DNA of 64,000 nucleotides from Prochlorococcus sp. AG-449-G23. GTDB lineage: Bacteria; Cyanobacteriota; Cyanobacteriia; PCC-6307; Cyanobiaceae. The notes below the pieces were generated by a model. It was not told the origin of the DNA, searched no databases, and saw nothing but the letters and a program-made list of their open reading frames with translations. The stretch spans positions 1 through 64,000 of the forward strand of contig QCQJ01000001.1 in the NCBI GenBank assembly GCA_003209585.1, in the 5' to 3' direction. The position numbers were made by a program, and so were the translations under genes. Shown piece by piece: positions 17,712 through 26,947 of the stretch (within the stretch, counting starts at the first letter, position 1; every line of letters begins with the position of its first letter).

Positions 17712-18716
17712 ATGAGTTTTAATCAACCTAATTCTATGAGAAATATTCATAAATTAAGTATTGCTCCAATGATGGATTGTACTGACAAACATTTCAGGAT
17801 GATAATGAGAAAAATAAGCTCTAAAGCTCTCTTGTATACAGAAATGATTGTGGCCCAGAGTTTAGCTTATACAAATAAAAAAGAAAAATTTCTAGATTTT
17901 AATGATGAAGAACACCCGATATCCATTCAATTTGGTGGCGATGATCCTGAAATCCTTAAAGAAGCTGCGCGAATGGCTGAGGACTGGGGTTATGACGAAA
18001 TAAACTTTAATGTTGGATGTCCAAGCCCAAGAGTCTGTTCTGGAAATTTTGGTGCTTCACTTATGAAAGATCCTGAGAAAGTAGCAAAATGTGTAGAATC
18101 CTTGAAAAATAACTGCAACTTACCAGTTACCATTAAACACAGAATAGGTGTAGACAACGACGATAGTTTCATGAATTTGAATAATTTCGTAAGGTGCATA
18201 GCAAATGCGGGTGCAGACAGATTTACAGTTCATGCAAGGAAAGCAATATTAAAAGGTTTAAATCCAAAACAAAATAGGTCCATACCTCCACTTAAATACG
18301 ATTTAGTTAAAAAATTGAAAAAGTTAAATCCAGAATTTTTAATAGAGATAAATGGGGGTTTTAAAAATATTGATGAATCGTTAGAAGCCCTTAATCATTT
18401 TGATGGTGTCATGATTGGACGATCAGTTTATAAACATCCTTTAAGGTGGTCTGAAATTGATCAAAAAATTTATGGAACCAATACAAAACCCAAATCTGCT
18501 TCAGATATCATATTTTCCTTAATTCCATACATAGAAGAGCATTTAATTAATGGAGGAAAATCTTGGGATATTTGTAAACATCTTATAAATTTAATTGAAG
18601 GTATTCCAAAAGCAAAAATCTGGAGAAATCAAATTTCCAATAAATCTATAAAAAAAGAATTAGATATTAAATATCTTCTTCAAATAACGAGGAGGCTTGA
18701 AGAAATGGGTTACTAA
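17712..18716 (+). CDS. dusA: tRNA-dihydrouridine synthase (DusA type)
   Basis: Dus enzymes reduce uridine to dihydrouridine in the tRNA D-loop with FMN and NADPH. The 334 residues form a TIM barrel with SIAPMMDCTDKHFRMIMR near residue 15, FGGDDPEIL near 75, FNVGCPSPRVCSGNFGASLM near 98 including the catalytic Cys, VTIKHRIGVD near 138, FTVHARKAILKGLNPKQNR near 170, and GVMIGRSVYKHP near 228. The HARKAxLxGLxPxxNR signature points to the DusA subfamily. The stop shares four bases with the convergent RRM gene. Confidence 0.93.
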   Translation: MSFNQPNSMRNIHKLSIAPMMDCTDKHFRMIMRKISSKALLYTEMIVAQSLAYTNKKEKFLDFNDEEHPISIQFGGDDPEILKEAARMAEDWGYDEINFNVGCPSPRVCSGNFGASLMKDPEKVAKCVESLKNNCNLPVTIKHRIGVDNDDSFMNLNNFVRCIANAGADRFTVHARKAILKGLNPKQNRSIPPLKYDLVKKLKKLNPEFLIEINGGFKNIDESLEALNHFDGVMIGRSVYKHPLRWSEIDQKIYGTNTKPKSASDIIFSLIPYIEEHLINGGKSWDICKHLINLIEGIPKAKIWRNQISNKSIKKELDIKYLLQITRRLEEMGY

Positions 18717-19249
18717 TTAGCCTCATTTGATGCATTATTTTCATTAGAAACTCCTCTTTTTCTCCTGCTCCTACCACTTTCATATTCTGCGTTTTCAGAA
18801 GAATTTCCATAACTTCGATCTTCCCAACCTTCTGCTCCAGAAGATTTATTAGTATAAGCAGTATTTGATTCAGAATTACCTCCACCACTATTACCGCCAT
18901 AGCCACCGCCACTATTACCGCCATAGCCACCGCCACTATTACCACCGTAGCCACCGCCACTATTACCACCGTAGCCGCCTCTTCCACCTCTGCGAGAGCC
19001 GCCAGAACCTCTTGGCTCGGCTTTATTAATTCTTAATGGCCTACCCATGAGCTCCGTACCTTGCAAACCATCAATAGCCGTTGATTCAATTGTTTCATCG
19101 GCCATTTCAATAAATGCAAATCCTCTTTTTCTACCAGTATCTCTTTCCAGAGGAAGAGAACAATTTAAAACCTCACCAAAGGGGGCAAACAATTGTAAAA
19201 CATCTTCGCGCTCTGCGCGGAACGGCAAATTGCCAACAAAAATACTCAC
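18713..19249 (-). CDS. Glycine-rich RNA-binding protein with one RRM domain
   Basis: This protein of 178 residues matches the cyanobacterial Rbp family, whose members bind RNA and are often cold-regulated. Residues 1-80 are an RNA recognition motif: RNP2 is IFVGNLPF at the start and RNP1 is KRGFAFIEM near 43. A glycine-rich segment follows with four GGYGGNSG-type repeats (about residues 90-125), then a Ser/Asn-rich region and a basic RSRRKRG near 160. Like other Rbp proteins it probably acts on mRNA. The stop codon overlaps dusA by four bases. Confidence 0.92.
   Translation of the reverse strand: MSIFVGNLPFRAEREDVLQLFAPFGEVLNCSLPLERDTGRKRGFAFIEMADETIESTAIDGLQGTELMGRPLRINKAEPRGSGGSRRGGRGGYGGNSGGGYGGNSGGGYGGNSGGGYGGNSGGGNSESNTAYTNKSSGAEGWEDRSYGNSSENAEYESGRSRRKRGVSNENNASNEAN
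18884..18976 (-). repeat. 24-bp tandem repeat encoding GGYGGNSG
   Basis: About four copies of a 24-base unit (CCACCGCCACTATTACCGCC plus ATAG) lie inside the RRM gene at 18884-18976; the first copy is partial. Copies differ at two third-codon positions. It encodes the glycine-rich tail and can change length by slippage. Confidence 0.85.
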
Positions 19250-19368
19250 TTTAAACTCAAAAAAAGAAAATTTACCTTATTAAAAAAACTACTTTTAATG
19301 TAGCCTTATAACATTACTCCATTATTCTACTTCAAAGCATACCCTTGTTGTAGAAAAATAATTGAGAT

Positions 19369-20748
19369 TCAAAGTAACAACTTTTTCTGCCAATTATTTA
19401 CCTCCTTTTCTACCTGGGCAAAACCTGTCCCACCCTCACTAGTTCTTGACTTAACAACATTAAGAGGTTCAAGACCCACAAAAACATCCTCATCAAATTC
19501 AGAATGAAATTTTTTTAATTCATCAATTTTGAGATTTTTAAATAACATTTTCCTCTCCAAGCAATATTTAACGATTTCACCTACAACTTGATAGGCAGTC
19601 CTAAAAGGTACATCTTTACCAACTAAGTAATCTGCCAAATCAGTGGCATTAGAAAAGTCATTTTCTACCGAATCAGATAAATTATTAATATTAAATTCTA
19701 TACCCTCATTAATTAAAATAGTCATTGCTTTAATGCATGAAGATATTGTCTCAACAGTATCAAATATTGGCTCTTTATCCTCTTGGAAGTCCTTATTATA
19801 TGCAAGTGGTACCCCTTTTACCATAGTTAATAATGCTTGAAGATGTCCATACACTCTTCCAGTTTTACCTCTTATCAATTCTGGAACATCAGGATTTTTT
19901 TTCTGCGGCATTAAACTACTTCCAGTAGCACATTTGTCTGTTAGTTTTGCAAAGGAAAATTCATCAGTTACCCATAAAATTATTTCCTCTGAAATTTTAC
20001 TTAAATGAGACATTAACAAAGCAGATGCTGAAACAAACTCTATACAAAAATCTCTATCACTAACTGCATCAAGACTATTTTTGTAAATCTTTTCAAAACC
20101 TAGTTCTGAAGCTGTAAATTTTCTATCTATTTTTATTTTTGTGCCAGCTAATGCTGCAGCTCCTAATGGGGAAATATTAACTCTTGATCTTACTTCTTTA
20201 AACCTTTCACGGTCTCTTTGAAGCATTTCTAAATAAGCCAGTAAATGATGAGCCAAAGATAATGGTTGAGCTCTTTGCATATGGGTATAACCAGGAATTA
20301 AGGTATAAATATTAGTGTTTGCAAGATTTAGGAAGGATTTTTGCAAATCAATTATTAAAACATCAAGATTATCAATCTCTTTTCTTAGCCACAATCTAAT
20401 ATCTGTCCCAACTTGATCATTTCTACTTCTACCCGTATGTAGTTTTTTTCCAATTTCACCAATTAAACTAATAAGCTTTTCTTCAATACAATAGTGAATA
20501 TCTTCAGAAGGGAGACCAGGAAAAAATTTACCCTCCAAATACTCAACTTTTATTGTCTCTAAACCATTAATAATTTTTAAAACTTCAGAAGAGGATAAAA
20601 CTTTTGTTTTGCCAAGCATTTTTGCATGGGCAATCGAGCAATCTAAATCTTCTAAAATAAGCTTTCTATCAAAACCAATTGAAGCATTAAACTTTTCAAT
20701 AAAAGGGTTAAGTGAATTATTAAACCTTTTACTCCAAACTTTTGTCAT
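19369..20748 (-). CDS. argH: Argininosuccinate lyase
   Basis: ArgH splits argininosuccinate to arginine and fumarate, the last step of arginine synthesis. It has 459 residues, the family norm. Conserved segments are [12 protein letters not shown] near 89, [11 protein letters not shown] near 112, [17 protein letters not shown] near 156, and the signature [17 protein letters not shown] near 280 with the flexible loop carrying the catalytic Ser. The gene stands alone on the minus strand: 119 bases separate it from the RRM gene and 62 from the RsbU-like gene. Its partner argG is at 47.1 kb. Confidence 0.97.
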   Translation of the reverse strand: MTKVWSKRFNNSLNPFIEKFNASIGFDRKLILEDLDCSIAHAKMLGKTKVLSSSEVLKIINGLETIKVEYLEGKFFPGLPSEDIHYCIEEKLISLIGEIGKKLHTGRSRNDQVGTDIRLWLRKEIDNLDVLIIDLQKSFLNLANTNIYTLIPGYTHMQRAQPLSLAHHLLAYLEMLQRDRERFKEVRSRVNISPLGAAALAGTKIKIDRKFTASELGFEKIYKNSLDAVSDRDFCIEFVSASALLMSHLSKISEEIILWVTDEFSFAKLTDKCATGSSLMPQKKNPDVPELIRGKTGRVYGHLQALLTMVKGVPLAYNKDFQEDKEPIFDTVETISSCIKAMTILINEGIEFNINNLSDSVENDFSNATDLADYLVGKDVPFRTAYQVVGEIVKYCLERKMLFKNLKIDELKKFHSEFDEDVFVGLEPLNVVKSRTSEGGTGFAQVEKEVNNWQKKLLL

Positions 20749-20810
20749 ATTAATTATTAACTTTAGGTATCTCTAATAAAGCATTTTTTTATATAGGTGA
20801 CAAAAAATAT

Positions 20811-22154
20811 CTATTTCAATTGAAAAATAACCATAGATGCATCATCTTCCAGATGTCTATTTTGTCCTGTAAAGTCATCTAATTTTCTAAAAATTTTATT
20901 TAAGATTTCTTGAGATGTATAGGATTGCTTGCACAATTTAGTAAGGGTTTGAATTAACCTTTCCTCATCAAATCTTTCGCCTAAAGAGTTGGAAGTATCG
21001 ATTACTCCATCTGTATAATAAAGTACTAAATCATTTGCATTCAGCTTGATTTCACCACAATGATATTCAGCATCTTTTTGTAGTCCAAGGACAAATCCTT
21101 CCGCATCTAATTTTACAATTTTCTGATCTGAGCTTTTCCAAAGTAACGGAGGATTATGTGCTGCATTCGCAAATCTCAATTTTCTTGTCCTAGGGTCATA
21201 ATCTGAATAGAATAATGTCACGAATCTATGAGATTGATCCAAATCATTTATTGCTAGTTGATTCAGATCATGCAAAATTCTGTCTGGTGGCAGACCTGTA
21301 AGAACCTCTGCACGTAGCATTCCTCTTAACATAGTCATTAAAAGACCAGCCGGAATCCCTTTACCCATAACATCACCTATGACCAAAGCCCATCTTGCTT
21401 TTTCTTTTCTTTTTTCTGAGATATTCGTCTTTAAGCACATAAAATCATAGTAATCACCTCCCAACTGGAGAGCTGGTCTACAATGTGCGGCTAGATCTAC
21501 ACCATAAATAATTGGACAATAATCTGGGAGTAATTGAGATTGAATTTCAGCACCAGTAGAAATTTCTCTGTCTACATTCTCATGTTTTTTCTTAGTTTTT
21601 ATTAAATAGTAATTTTCTAATCCAACCGCTAAACAATTCTCAATAAAATTAAAATTATTATCTTCAGTGATCGACTGACTAGAAATATCTTGGCTAAAAA
21701 TATAAATAAATCCTCTACATTTTCCTCTTGATAAAATTTTTTTTGTTTCAATCTTATATTCTTTGAAATTATTTTTCAAAGCATTTTCAAAAAATAAAAT
21801 TTCTTTTATTTTAAAATTTTTAGAAAATTGAAATTTATTAAGAAAATTTTTAATTTCTTGTTGAATAGTTAAAAATTCATGATTAGCAGAGATTTTTATA
21901 TTTTCGTTCCATATCTCCCCTTCATAATTTAAAGGAATAATTAAAATTATATTTTCATTAAAAATATGTTTAAAAACTAAGCATATGTAATCAAGTAACT
22001 TATTTACATTAGAAAAAGATTTTAAATAATAGGCTAATGAAGATGAAATTTCAGCAAATTTATATTTATTTTTTAAAGTTACTGGAGATTCACTATCTAA
22101 AAATTTTTGTATAAATTTGTTTGAAAATAATTTTTCTTTTTGATCTTTTGTCAC
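20811..22154 (-). CDS. RsbU-type serine/threonine phosphatase (PP2C/SpoIIE domain)
   Basis: This is a 447-residue protein with an N-terminal sensory-like region (about residues 20-180, GAF-like in secondary-structure feel, not certain) and a C-terminal SpoIIE/PP2C phosphatase domain from about 200. Motifs are QSQLLPDYCP, LGGDYYDFM near 230 with metal-binding Asp, VIGDVMGKGIPAGLLMTML near 262, DLVLYYTDGVID near 383, and EDDASMVIFQLK at the end. Family members dephosphorylate anti-sigma-factor antagonists; no such partner gene is next to it here, so the target is unknown. Confidence 0.9.
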   Translation of the reverse strand: MTKDQKEKLFSNKFIQKFLDSESPVTLKNKYKFAEISSSLAYYLKSFSNVNKLLDYICLVFKHIFNENIILIIPLNYEGEIWNENIKISANHEFLTIQQEIKNFLNKFQFSKNFKIKEILFFENALKNNFKEYKIETKKILSRGKCRGFIYIFSQDISSQSITEDNNFNFIENCLAVGLENYYLIKTKKKHENVDREISTGAEIQSQLLPDYCPIIYGVDLAAHCRPALQLGGDYYDFMCLKTNISEKRKEKARWALVIGDVMGKGIPAGLLMTMLRGMLRAEVLTGLPPDRILHDLNQLAINDLDQSHRFVTLFYSDYDPRTRKLRFANAAHNPPLLWKSSDQKIVKLDAEGFVLGLQKDAEYHCGEIKLNANDLVLYYTDGVIDTSNSLGERFDEERLIQTLTKLCKQSYTSQEILNKIFRKLDDFTGQNRHLEDDASMVIFQLK

Positions 22155-22222
22155 AACAAATTTTCTAGATAAATATGTTTTAACATTAAAATTAATTTTT
22201 TAAAAAATATTTAATTATATAT

Positions 22223-23482
22223 TTATTTGTCTGCAAGCATAGCCTCTACAAATTCAAAACTATTAAAAGGTCTTAAATCTTTTATGCCCTCTCCAGCACC
22301 AATAAATCTTATAGGCAAATTAACTTCCTCTGAAACAGCTAAAGATACGCCTCCTCTGGAAGTCCCATCTAATTTGGTAATAATTGCTCCACTTAAATTT
22401 GCTGATTTAGCAAAACTTTGTGCTTGCTTTAGACCATTTTGACCTTGACTTGCATCTAAAACTAAAAGTGATTCAACAATCGCATCTGGAACCTTTTTAT
22501 CAATAATTTTTTTTATTTTTGCTAATTCATCCATCAGATTATTTTTTGTTTGCAATCTACCTGCTGTATCAACAAGTAATAAGTCAACATTTCTTTTCTT
22601 TGCAGAATTGATTGCATCAAACACTACAGCAGCTGGGTCAGCGTTTTTTGATTGATTAGATATAACATCAACATTGCTCCTCTCACCCCATACTTTAAGT
22701 TGTTCAACTGCCGCAGCTCTAAAAGTATCGGCAGCAGCTATCAAAGTTTTATAGTTACTCCTTGATGACAAATATGCTAATTTTCCTAAAGTAGTAGTTT
22801 TACCAACGCCATTAACTCCTACTAGTAACCAAACATTTAACTTACCTTTTTGAGGCACTAGTATATCAGTACCAGAATTTTTGATTGGCTTATCAATAAT
22901 TAATTTTAATTCCTTTTTTAAAAATTTTATTCCTGCTTCTCCACCTACGACCTCTTCGTTTAATTTTTTTCTAAGAGAATCTATAACTTTATCAGTTGAA
23001 TAAATACCGACATCAGCTCTTATTAAGAGAGTCTCTAAATCATCCAGAGATTCAGGAGTAAGAGGATCATCGCCTAATTTATCCAATAATTCAGTAACAA
23101 AACCTTTTCTCGTTTCTTCTAATCCTCTTCTTAATTTAGTTAACCAATCAATTTCATCTATTGATATTTGATTTATTTTTTTCCCTTGAGCCGCTAATAC
23201 CATTGCCGACCAAGTAAAGTTATCGTCAAACTCACCTAATTCTGGTTCGGCGATAGTTTTTGGCTGTCTTTGAAGATTTTTTTTACTACTACTATTAATC
23301 AATTCTTGTTTTTGCTCCTCATGCTTCAGTAATTCTTGTTTTTGCTCCTCATGCTTCAGTAATTCTTGTTTTTGCTCCTCATGCTTCAGTAATTCTTGTT
23401 TTTGCTCCTGTTGTCGTTTTTTTAAAAGTGCATAAGCTTGTGCAGCCCACTCACTAGAATTATCGGAATTAGTATAAGTCAT
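22223..23482 (-). CDS. ftsY: Signal recognition particle receptor FtsY
   Basis: FtsY receives ribosome-nascent chain-SRP complexes at the membrane. The 419 residues contain an N-terminal acidic/charged region, the N domain (about 110-200), and the GTPase G domain: G1 VGVNGVGKTTTLGKLA at about 221, TLIAADTFRAAAVEQL (I-box) near 245, DTAGRLQ near 303, TKLDGTSRGG near 370. The charged N-terminal region holds a perfect tandem repeat of the decapeptide KQELLKHEEQ. It ends before a 58-base gap to nusB. Confidence 0.96.
   Translation of the reverse strand: MTYTNSDNSSEWAAQAYALLKKRQQEQKQELLKHEEQKQELLKHEEQKQELLKHEEQKQELINSSSKKNLQRQPKTIAEPELGEFDDNFTWSAMVLAAQGKKINQISIDEIDWLTKLRRGLEETRKGFVTELLDKLGDDPLTPESLDDLETLLIRADVGIYSTDKVIDSLRKKLNEEVVGGEAGIKFLKKELKLIIDKPIKNSGTDILVPQKGKLNVWLLVGVNGVGKTTTLGKLAYLSSRSNYKTLIAAADTFRAAAVEQLKVWGERSNVDVISNQSKNADPAAVVFDAINSAKKRNVDLLLVDTAGRLQTKNNLMDELAKIKKIIDKKVPDAIVESLLVLDASQGQNGLKQAQSFAKSANLSGAIITKLDGTSRGGVSLAVSEEVNLPIRFIGAGEGIKDLRPFNSFEFVEAMLADK
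23301..23409 (-). repeat. Perfect 30-bp in-frame tandem repeat in ftsY
   Basis: Three identical 30-base units start at 23301, 23331 and 23361, followed by 19 matching bases of a fourth. Each encodes ten residues of the FtsY N-terminal linker (residues about 25-60). The copies are identical at the DNA level, including synonymous sites, so they look recent or are actively homogenised. Confidence 0.95.
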
Positions 23483-23540
23483 TAATATTTATAATTCGAA
23501 TTTAATAAATTTTAAAATACTATTTATTTATATCAAATAA

Positions 23541-24170
23541 TTATTGCAATTTAACTGTTTGTAATCTCCTTAAAACTCCGTTAATAAATTTTTTTCCCTG
23601 CAAATCACTATATTTATTAGCTAAATTAACAGCCTCATCACAAGCAACAGCAACAGGAGTGTTCAGATAATTAATATCTCCATAGGCTAAACGCAAAATA
23701 TCCCTATCGATTCTAGGTAATCTTTTTAATCTCCAGCCATCCATAGCTTGATCAATCTCATTATCAATAATATTAAGGTTGTTAATAATATTTAAAATCC
23801 TTTGATTTACATCTTCTCTAATATCACTTTGACCGCTAGAAACAATTAATTTTGGAAAGTCTAAAGTTACTGAGAGTGTATTCATTACATTTTCAATTTT
23901 TGTTAGAGATTTTTTTAAATCTTCTCGAACATTTGAATAAGAAGAATCGACACCTTCTTTTAATTCACTATCTAATATTTTTTGTGATGCATTTTCTAAA
24001 TCTGTTTCGCAATTATCTAATTCGTTTCTGCAATAGTTTATTAGAGAATCCAAAGCAGATTCAACAATTTCTTCTATCTGAAATTTATTTAATTTAACAT
24101 CACCTTTATCTTTTATCAGGCCAAGAGAAATTAAAGATAATTCTCTAGATAGGGATCTATTATGCATCAA
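23541..24170 (-). CDS. nusB: Transcription antitermination protein NusB
   Basis: NusB with S10 (NusE) supports antitermination on rRNA operons. The protein has 209 residues, longer than the about 140 of the E. coli protein because of an inserted helical region (about 50-125), which is usual in cyanobacterial NusB. The start NRSLSRELSLISLGLI and the C-terminal DRDILRLAYGDINYL and ANKYSDLQGKKFINGVLRRL are the NusB core. It follows the DUF502 gene without spacer and precedes ftsY, all on the minus strand. Confidence 0.92.
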   Translation of the reverse strand: MMHNRSLSRELSLISLGLIKDKGDVKLNKFQIEEIVESALDSLINYCRNELDNCETDLENASQKILDSELKEGVDSSYSNVREDLKKSLTKIENVMNTLSVTLDFPKLIVSSGQSDIREDVNQRILNIINNLNIIDNEIDQAMDGWRLKRLPRIDRDILRLAYGDINYLNTPVAVACDEAVNLANKYSDLQGKKFINGVLRRLQTVKLQ

Positions 24171-24905
24171 TTAAGAAGAAGTATTAGTGGAAGCCCGTAA
24201 TTGAGAAAATAATTTTGAAAACGTTGGATTTGTAATGTTATTTTTTTCATCTGGATTAACTATCCCAGCCGAAATTATTGTTCTAAAAGCATCTTCAACA
24301 GATATATCCAAATCCTTAACTGAAGATTCTGGAACTAATGTGTACCAACCAGTAGTTGGATTTGGTGCTGTAGGTATAAAGACACTTAATAACTTTTCTG
24401 ACAAGTCTGGTTGCAGAGAAGGTCCTACATCACCAGTTACAAAGCCTACACTGTATAGTCCCTCACGTGGATATTCAACTAAAACAACCCTTCTAAATCT
24501 ATTAGATTTATTACTTAAAAAAGTTTCTAGCAATTGTTTAAGAGTTTTATAAACCGCCCCAGCTACTGGAATTTTTGTTAATGTACCTTCTCCAAATTCT
24601 AATAACCATCTTCCTACGAAATTTCTAGCCATCAATCCTATAAGCAAAATAGCTAATAAAGGAACAGTTAAACCTAAGGTAAGATTAATTAAATCTTGTA
24701 ACAAAGGATTTAAAGTAATAAAAGGATTTAATTGCTTTGGAACAGAAGTAACTAATGTTAAAACAAATTTACTAACTAACGATGAAAGCCAAATTGTTGT
24801 TGCCAAAGGTATTACAACCAACAACCCTGCTATAAGATCATTTTTAAGATCCTGTTGAAGCCTTGATCCTAAATTCGATTCTTGATTTTGATTAGGTTCA
24901 ACCAA
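24171..24905 (-). CDS. DUF502 membrane protein
   Basis: This is a membrane protein of the DUF502 family, 244 residues. Residues 22-50 and 67-95 are hydrophobic and predicted membrane-spanning (DLIAGLLVVIPLATTIWLSS and the TLGLTVPLLAILLIGLMARN stretch). Soluble conserved motifs are KIPVAGAVYKTLKQLLETF near 115, VVLVEYPREGLYSVGFVTGD and FIPTAPNPTTGWYTLVPES near 173. Molecular role is unknown; plant members (LCV/COV type) affect vascular and vesicle biology, which does not transfer. It is packed against nusB and faces queG over 147 bases. Confidence 0.9.
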   Translation of the reverse strand: MVEPNQNQESNLGSRLQQDLKNDLIAGLLVVIPLATTIWLSSLVSKFVLTLVTSVPKQLNPFITLNPLLQDLINLTLGLTVPLLAILLIGLMARNFVGRWLLEFGEGTLTKIPVAGAVYKTLKQLLETFLSNKSNRFRRVVLVEYPREGLYSVGFVTGDVGPSLQPDLSEKLLSVFIPTAPNPTTGWYTLVPESSVKDLDISVEDAFRTIISAGIVNPDEKNNITNPTFSKLFSQLRASTNTSS

Positions 24906-25052
24906 AATAACGTTTCTAACTATATTAACTTTACTAATAATTTAACTGTTTTTACTGAGTTGGGATATATTTTTTTTTAATATATTTATTTTATTTATTA
25001 GTTTATTGTCAAAAAAATAATTTTTTTAAGAAATGCTATAAATAAAAAAGAA

Positions 25053-26003
25053 ATGATTGATACCATCCAAGACCCAAAAAAAATAAGTAAAAAATTAAAA
25101 GAAAGAGCAATTATTGAAGGTTTTACAATGGCTGGTATAGCTTCAATACCAGGCAGTTCGCGTATAAAATTAAGAACTAAAGCATTAGAAAGATGGTTAT
25201 CAAATAATCACCATGCTGAAATGAAATGGATGGAAGCAGAAAGAAGAAAAAATGTGGGTTCTCTTCTTGAAAACGCAAAAAGTGTTTTAAGCGTTGGATT
25301 TACTTACATTAGTTCACAAAACAACAAAAATAATAACCTCTTGAAAGTAGCTAAATTTAGTCAAGGAGAGGATTATCATAAAGTTATTTACAAAAAATTA
25401 AAGAATATTGGTAAATGGATAAACCTTGAAATTCCTGATTGCAAATGGAAAATATGTGTTGATACATCGCCGCTTCTTGAAAAAGCATGGGCTGAAGAGT
25501 CAGGGATAGGTTGGATAGGTAAAAATAGTAATTTAATAAGCAAACAAAATGGATCTTGGTTTACTTTAGGTTTTATGATCCTCACAAAAGATTTAATACC
25601 GGATAAACCTCATCAAGCACTATGCGGCAAATGTGATATTTGTATAGAACATTGCCCGACAAAGGCAATAGTAGAACCTTTTGTAATTCAATCGGATCTA
25701 TGCATTGCCTATCACACAATAGAAAGCAGAGATCAAACTATTCCAAAAAAAATAGAAGAAAAGCTAAATGGGTGGGTTGCAGGATGTGATATTTGTCAAG
25801 ATGTATGTCCTTGGAATAATTCTGTACCATACAACAATAGTCATGAAACCAATCCAAAAGAATGGATTAAAAATCTTAATATTGATTCATTAAATTGGGA
25901 TGATGAAACTTGGAAAAAAAATCTTAAAGGAACTACATTAAAGAGAATTAAACCATGGATGTGGAAAAGGAATATAAAAGCAAACCTAAAGAATAAAAAA
26001 TAA
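25053..26003 (+). CDS. queG: Epoxyqueuosine reductase QueG
   Basis: QueG reduces epoxyqueuosine to queuosine in tRNA anticodons; the enzyme uses cobalamin and two 4Fe-4S clusters. The 316 residues include the N-terminal cobalamin-binding-type domain with KWMEAERRKNVGSLLENAKS, then GIGWIGKNSNLIS near 151, and two ferredoxin-type clusters: CGKCDICIEHCPTKAI near 192 and AGCDICQDVCPWN near 248. The use of cobalamin fits the presence of cbiD in this window. The TPR gene follows after four bases, so they likely share a transcript. Confidence 0.94.
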   Translation: MIDTIQDPKKISKKLKERAIIEGFTMAGIASIPGSSRIKLRTKALERWLSNNHHAEMKWMEAERRKNVGSLLENAKSVLSVGFTYISSQNNKNNNLLKVAKFSQGEDYHKVIYKKLKNIGKWINLEIPDCKWKICVDTSPLLEKAWAEESGIGWIGKNSNLISKQNGSWFTLGFMILTKDLIPDKPHQALCGKCDICIEHCPTKAIVEPFVIQSDLCIAYHTIESRDQTIPKKIEEKLNGWVAGCDICQDVCPWNNSVPYNNSHETNPKEWIKNLNIDSLNWDDETWKKNLKGTTLKRIKPWMWKRNIKANLKNKK

Positions 26004-26007
26004 AAAA

Positions 26008-26871
26008 ATGAAAAAGTTTTTAAAAAAAATAATATGCATCTCTTTGATAAGTTTTTACTTTTTTCAAGTAGAAAAAGTTCAAGGGATTGTTCCATATTAT
26101 TATTTGCCAACAATAAAAAATTTGCAAAAGCAAAGTTTATTTATTGGCAAAAATGCCTATCAATTACTTTATTTTGGACAAAATGAAGAGAGTCTTAATT
26201 TAGCAAAATTAGCTGTAAAGATAAATAAGAGAGATGAAAAATTATGGTTAATTTTAGCAGAGGCACAATTAGCTAACAAACTATACAAAAAAGCATTAAA
26301 TTCTCTAAATAAAGCAGAAAAGATCAATTCAAATATTAGCGAAATATACTTTGCAAAAAGTAATATTTACTTAAAAATTTCACAACAAAAAAAAGCAAAA
26401 AGTGCTCTAGAAAAAGGAATTAAAATAGAACCAAATAATCATAAAGCTATTTTTCAATTAGGAAATATATTATTAATGGAAAAAAATTACTTAGGTGCTA
26501 TCAACTTATTTGATAAATCTTTAAAAATTAAACCTAATTTCTGGCAAGCAATAAATAATAAAGGTTTAGCTTATTTCGAGGAAAATAACATAAATCTATC
26601 AATCAAACTTTTTAAAGAGGCAATTTTAATTGAAGAAAATGCTGAACCATTACTTGGCCTTGCATCGTCTATAAGAATTAAAGATATTAATTTAGCAATT
26701 CAGCTGGCAAAAAAAGCTTTAGCTAAAGATCCTAAATATGTTAATTACGACTATAGAAAAGAACAGTTATGGGGAGAAAAATTACAAGCTTCCACAGAAA
26801 TTCTATTGCAAAATGAACAGCTTCAAAAAGAGGTAATACTTGCAAAATCCAAAATAAATATATCTTCTTAA
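26008..26871 (+). CDS. TPR-repeat protein with signal peptide
   Basis: The protein has 287 residues. Residues 1-26 form an export signal (KKIICISLISFYFF core, likely cut after VQG). Residues about 50-230 hold around five tetratricopeptide units with recognisable pieces such as LWLILAEAQLANKLYKKAL, FAKSNIYLKISQQKKAKSAL and NNKGLAYFEENNINLSIKLF. The C-terminal tail is a short helix. It probably serves as an extracytoplasmic scaffold; no partner is apparent. It begins four bases after queG. Confidence 0.87.
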   Translation: MKKFLKKIICISLISFYFFQVEKVQGIVPYYYLPTIKNLQKQSLFIGKNAYQLLYFGQNEESLNLAKLAVKINKRDEKLWLILAEAQLANKLYKKALNSLNKAEKINSNISEIYFAKSNIYLKISQQKKAKSALEKGIKIEPNNHKAIFQLGNILLMEKNYLGAINLFDKSLKIKPNFWQAINNKGLAYFEENNINLSIKLFKEAILIEENAEPLLGLASSIRIKDINLAIQLAKKALAKDPKYVNYDYRKEQLWGEKLQASTEILLQNEQLQKEVILAKSKINISS

Positions 26872-26947
26872 TTTTCAATACTGGTAAATATTTTTTTACC
26901 TATTAGTCTTAATTTAGTTAATCAATAAATATTGAGTTTACACTCTA

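Noticed and set aside
18667..18987. 106-codon minus-strand frame rich in Val, Ala and Ile over the RRM gene
   Set aside because: It is the alternate reading of the glycine-rich 24-bp repeats in another frame, giving a false hydrophobic protein; the RRM frame has clear RNP motifs.
23301..23409. Possible CRISPR-like repeat
   Set aside because: The 30-bp units are directly adjacent with no spacers and lie in frame within ftsY.
25841..26113. 90-codon minus-strand frame across the queG/TPR junction
   Set aside because: It overlaps two well-supported genes and is Phe-rich from complemented Lys codons.
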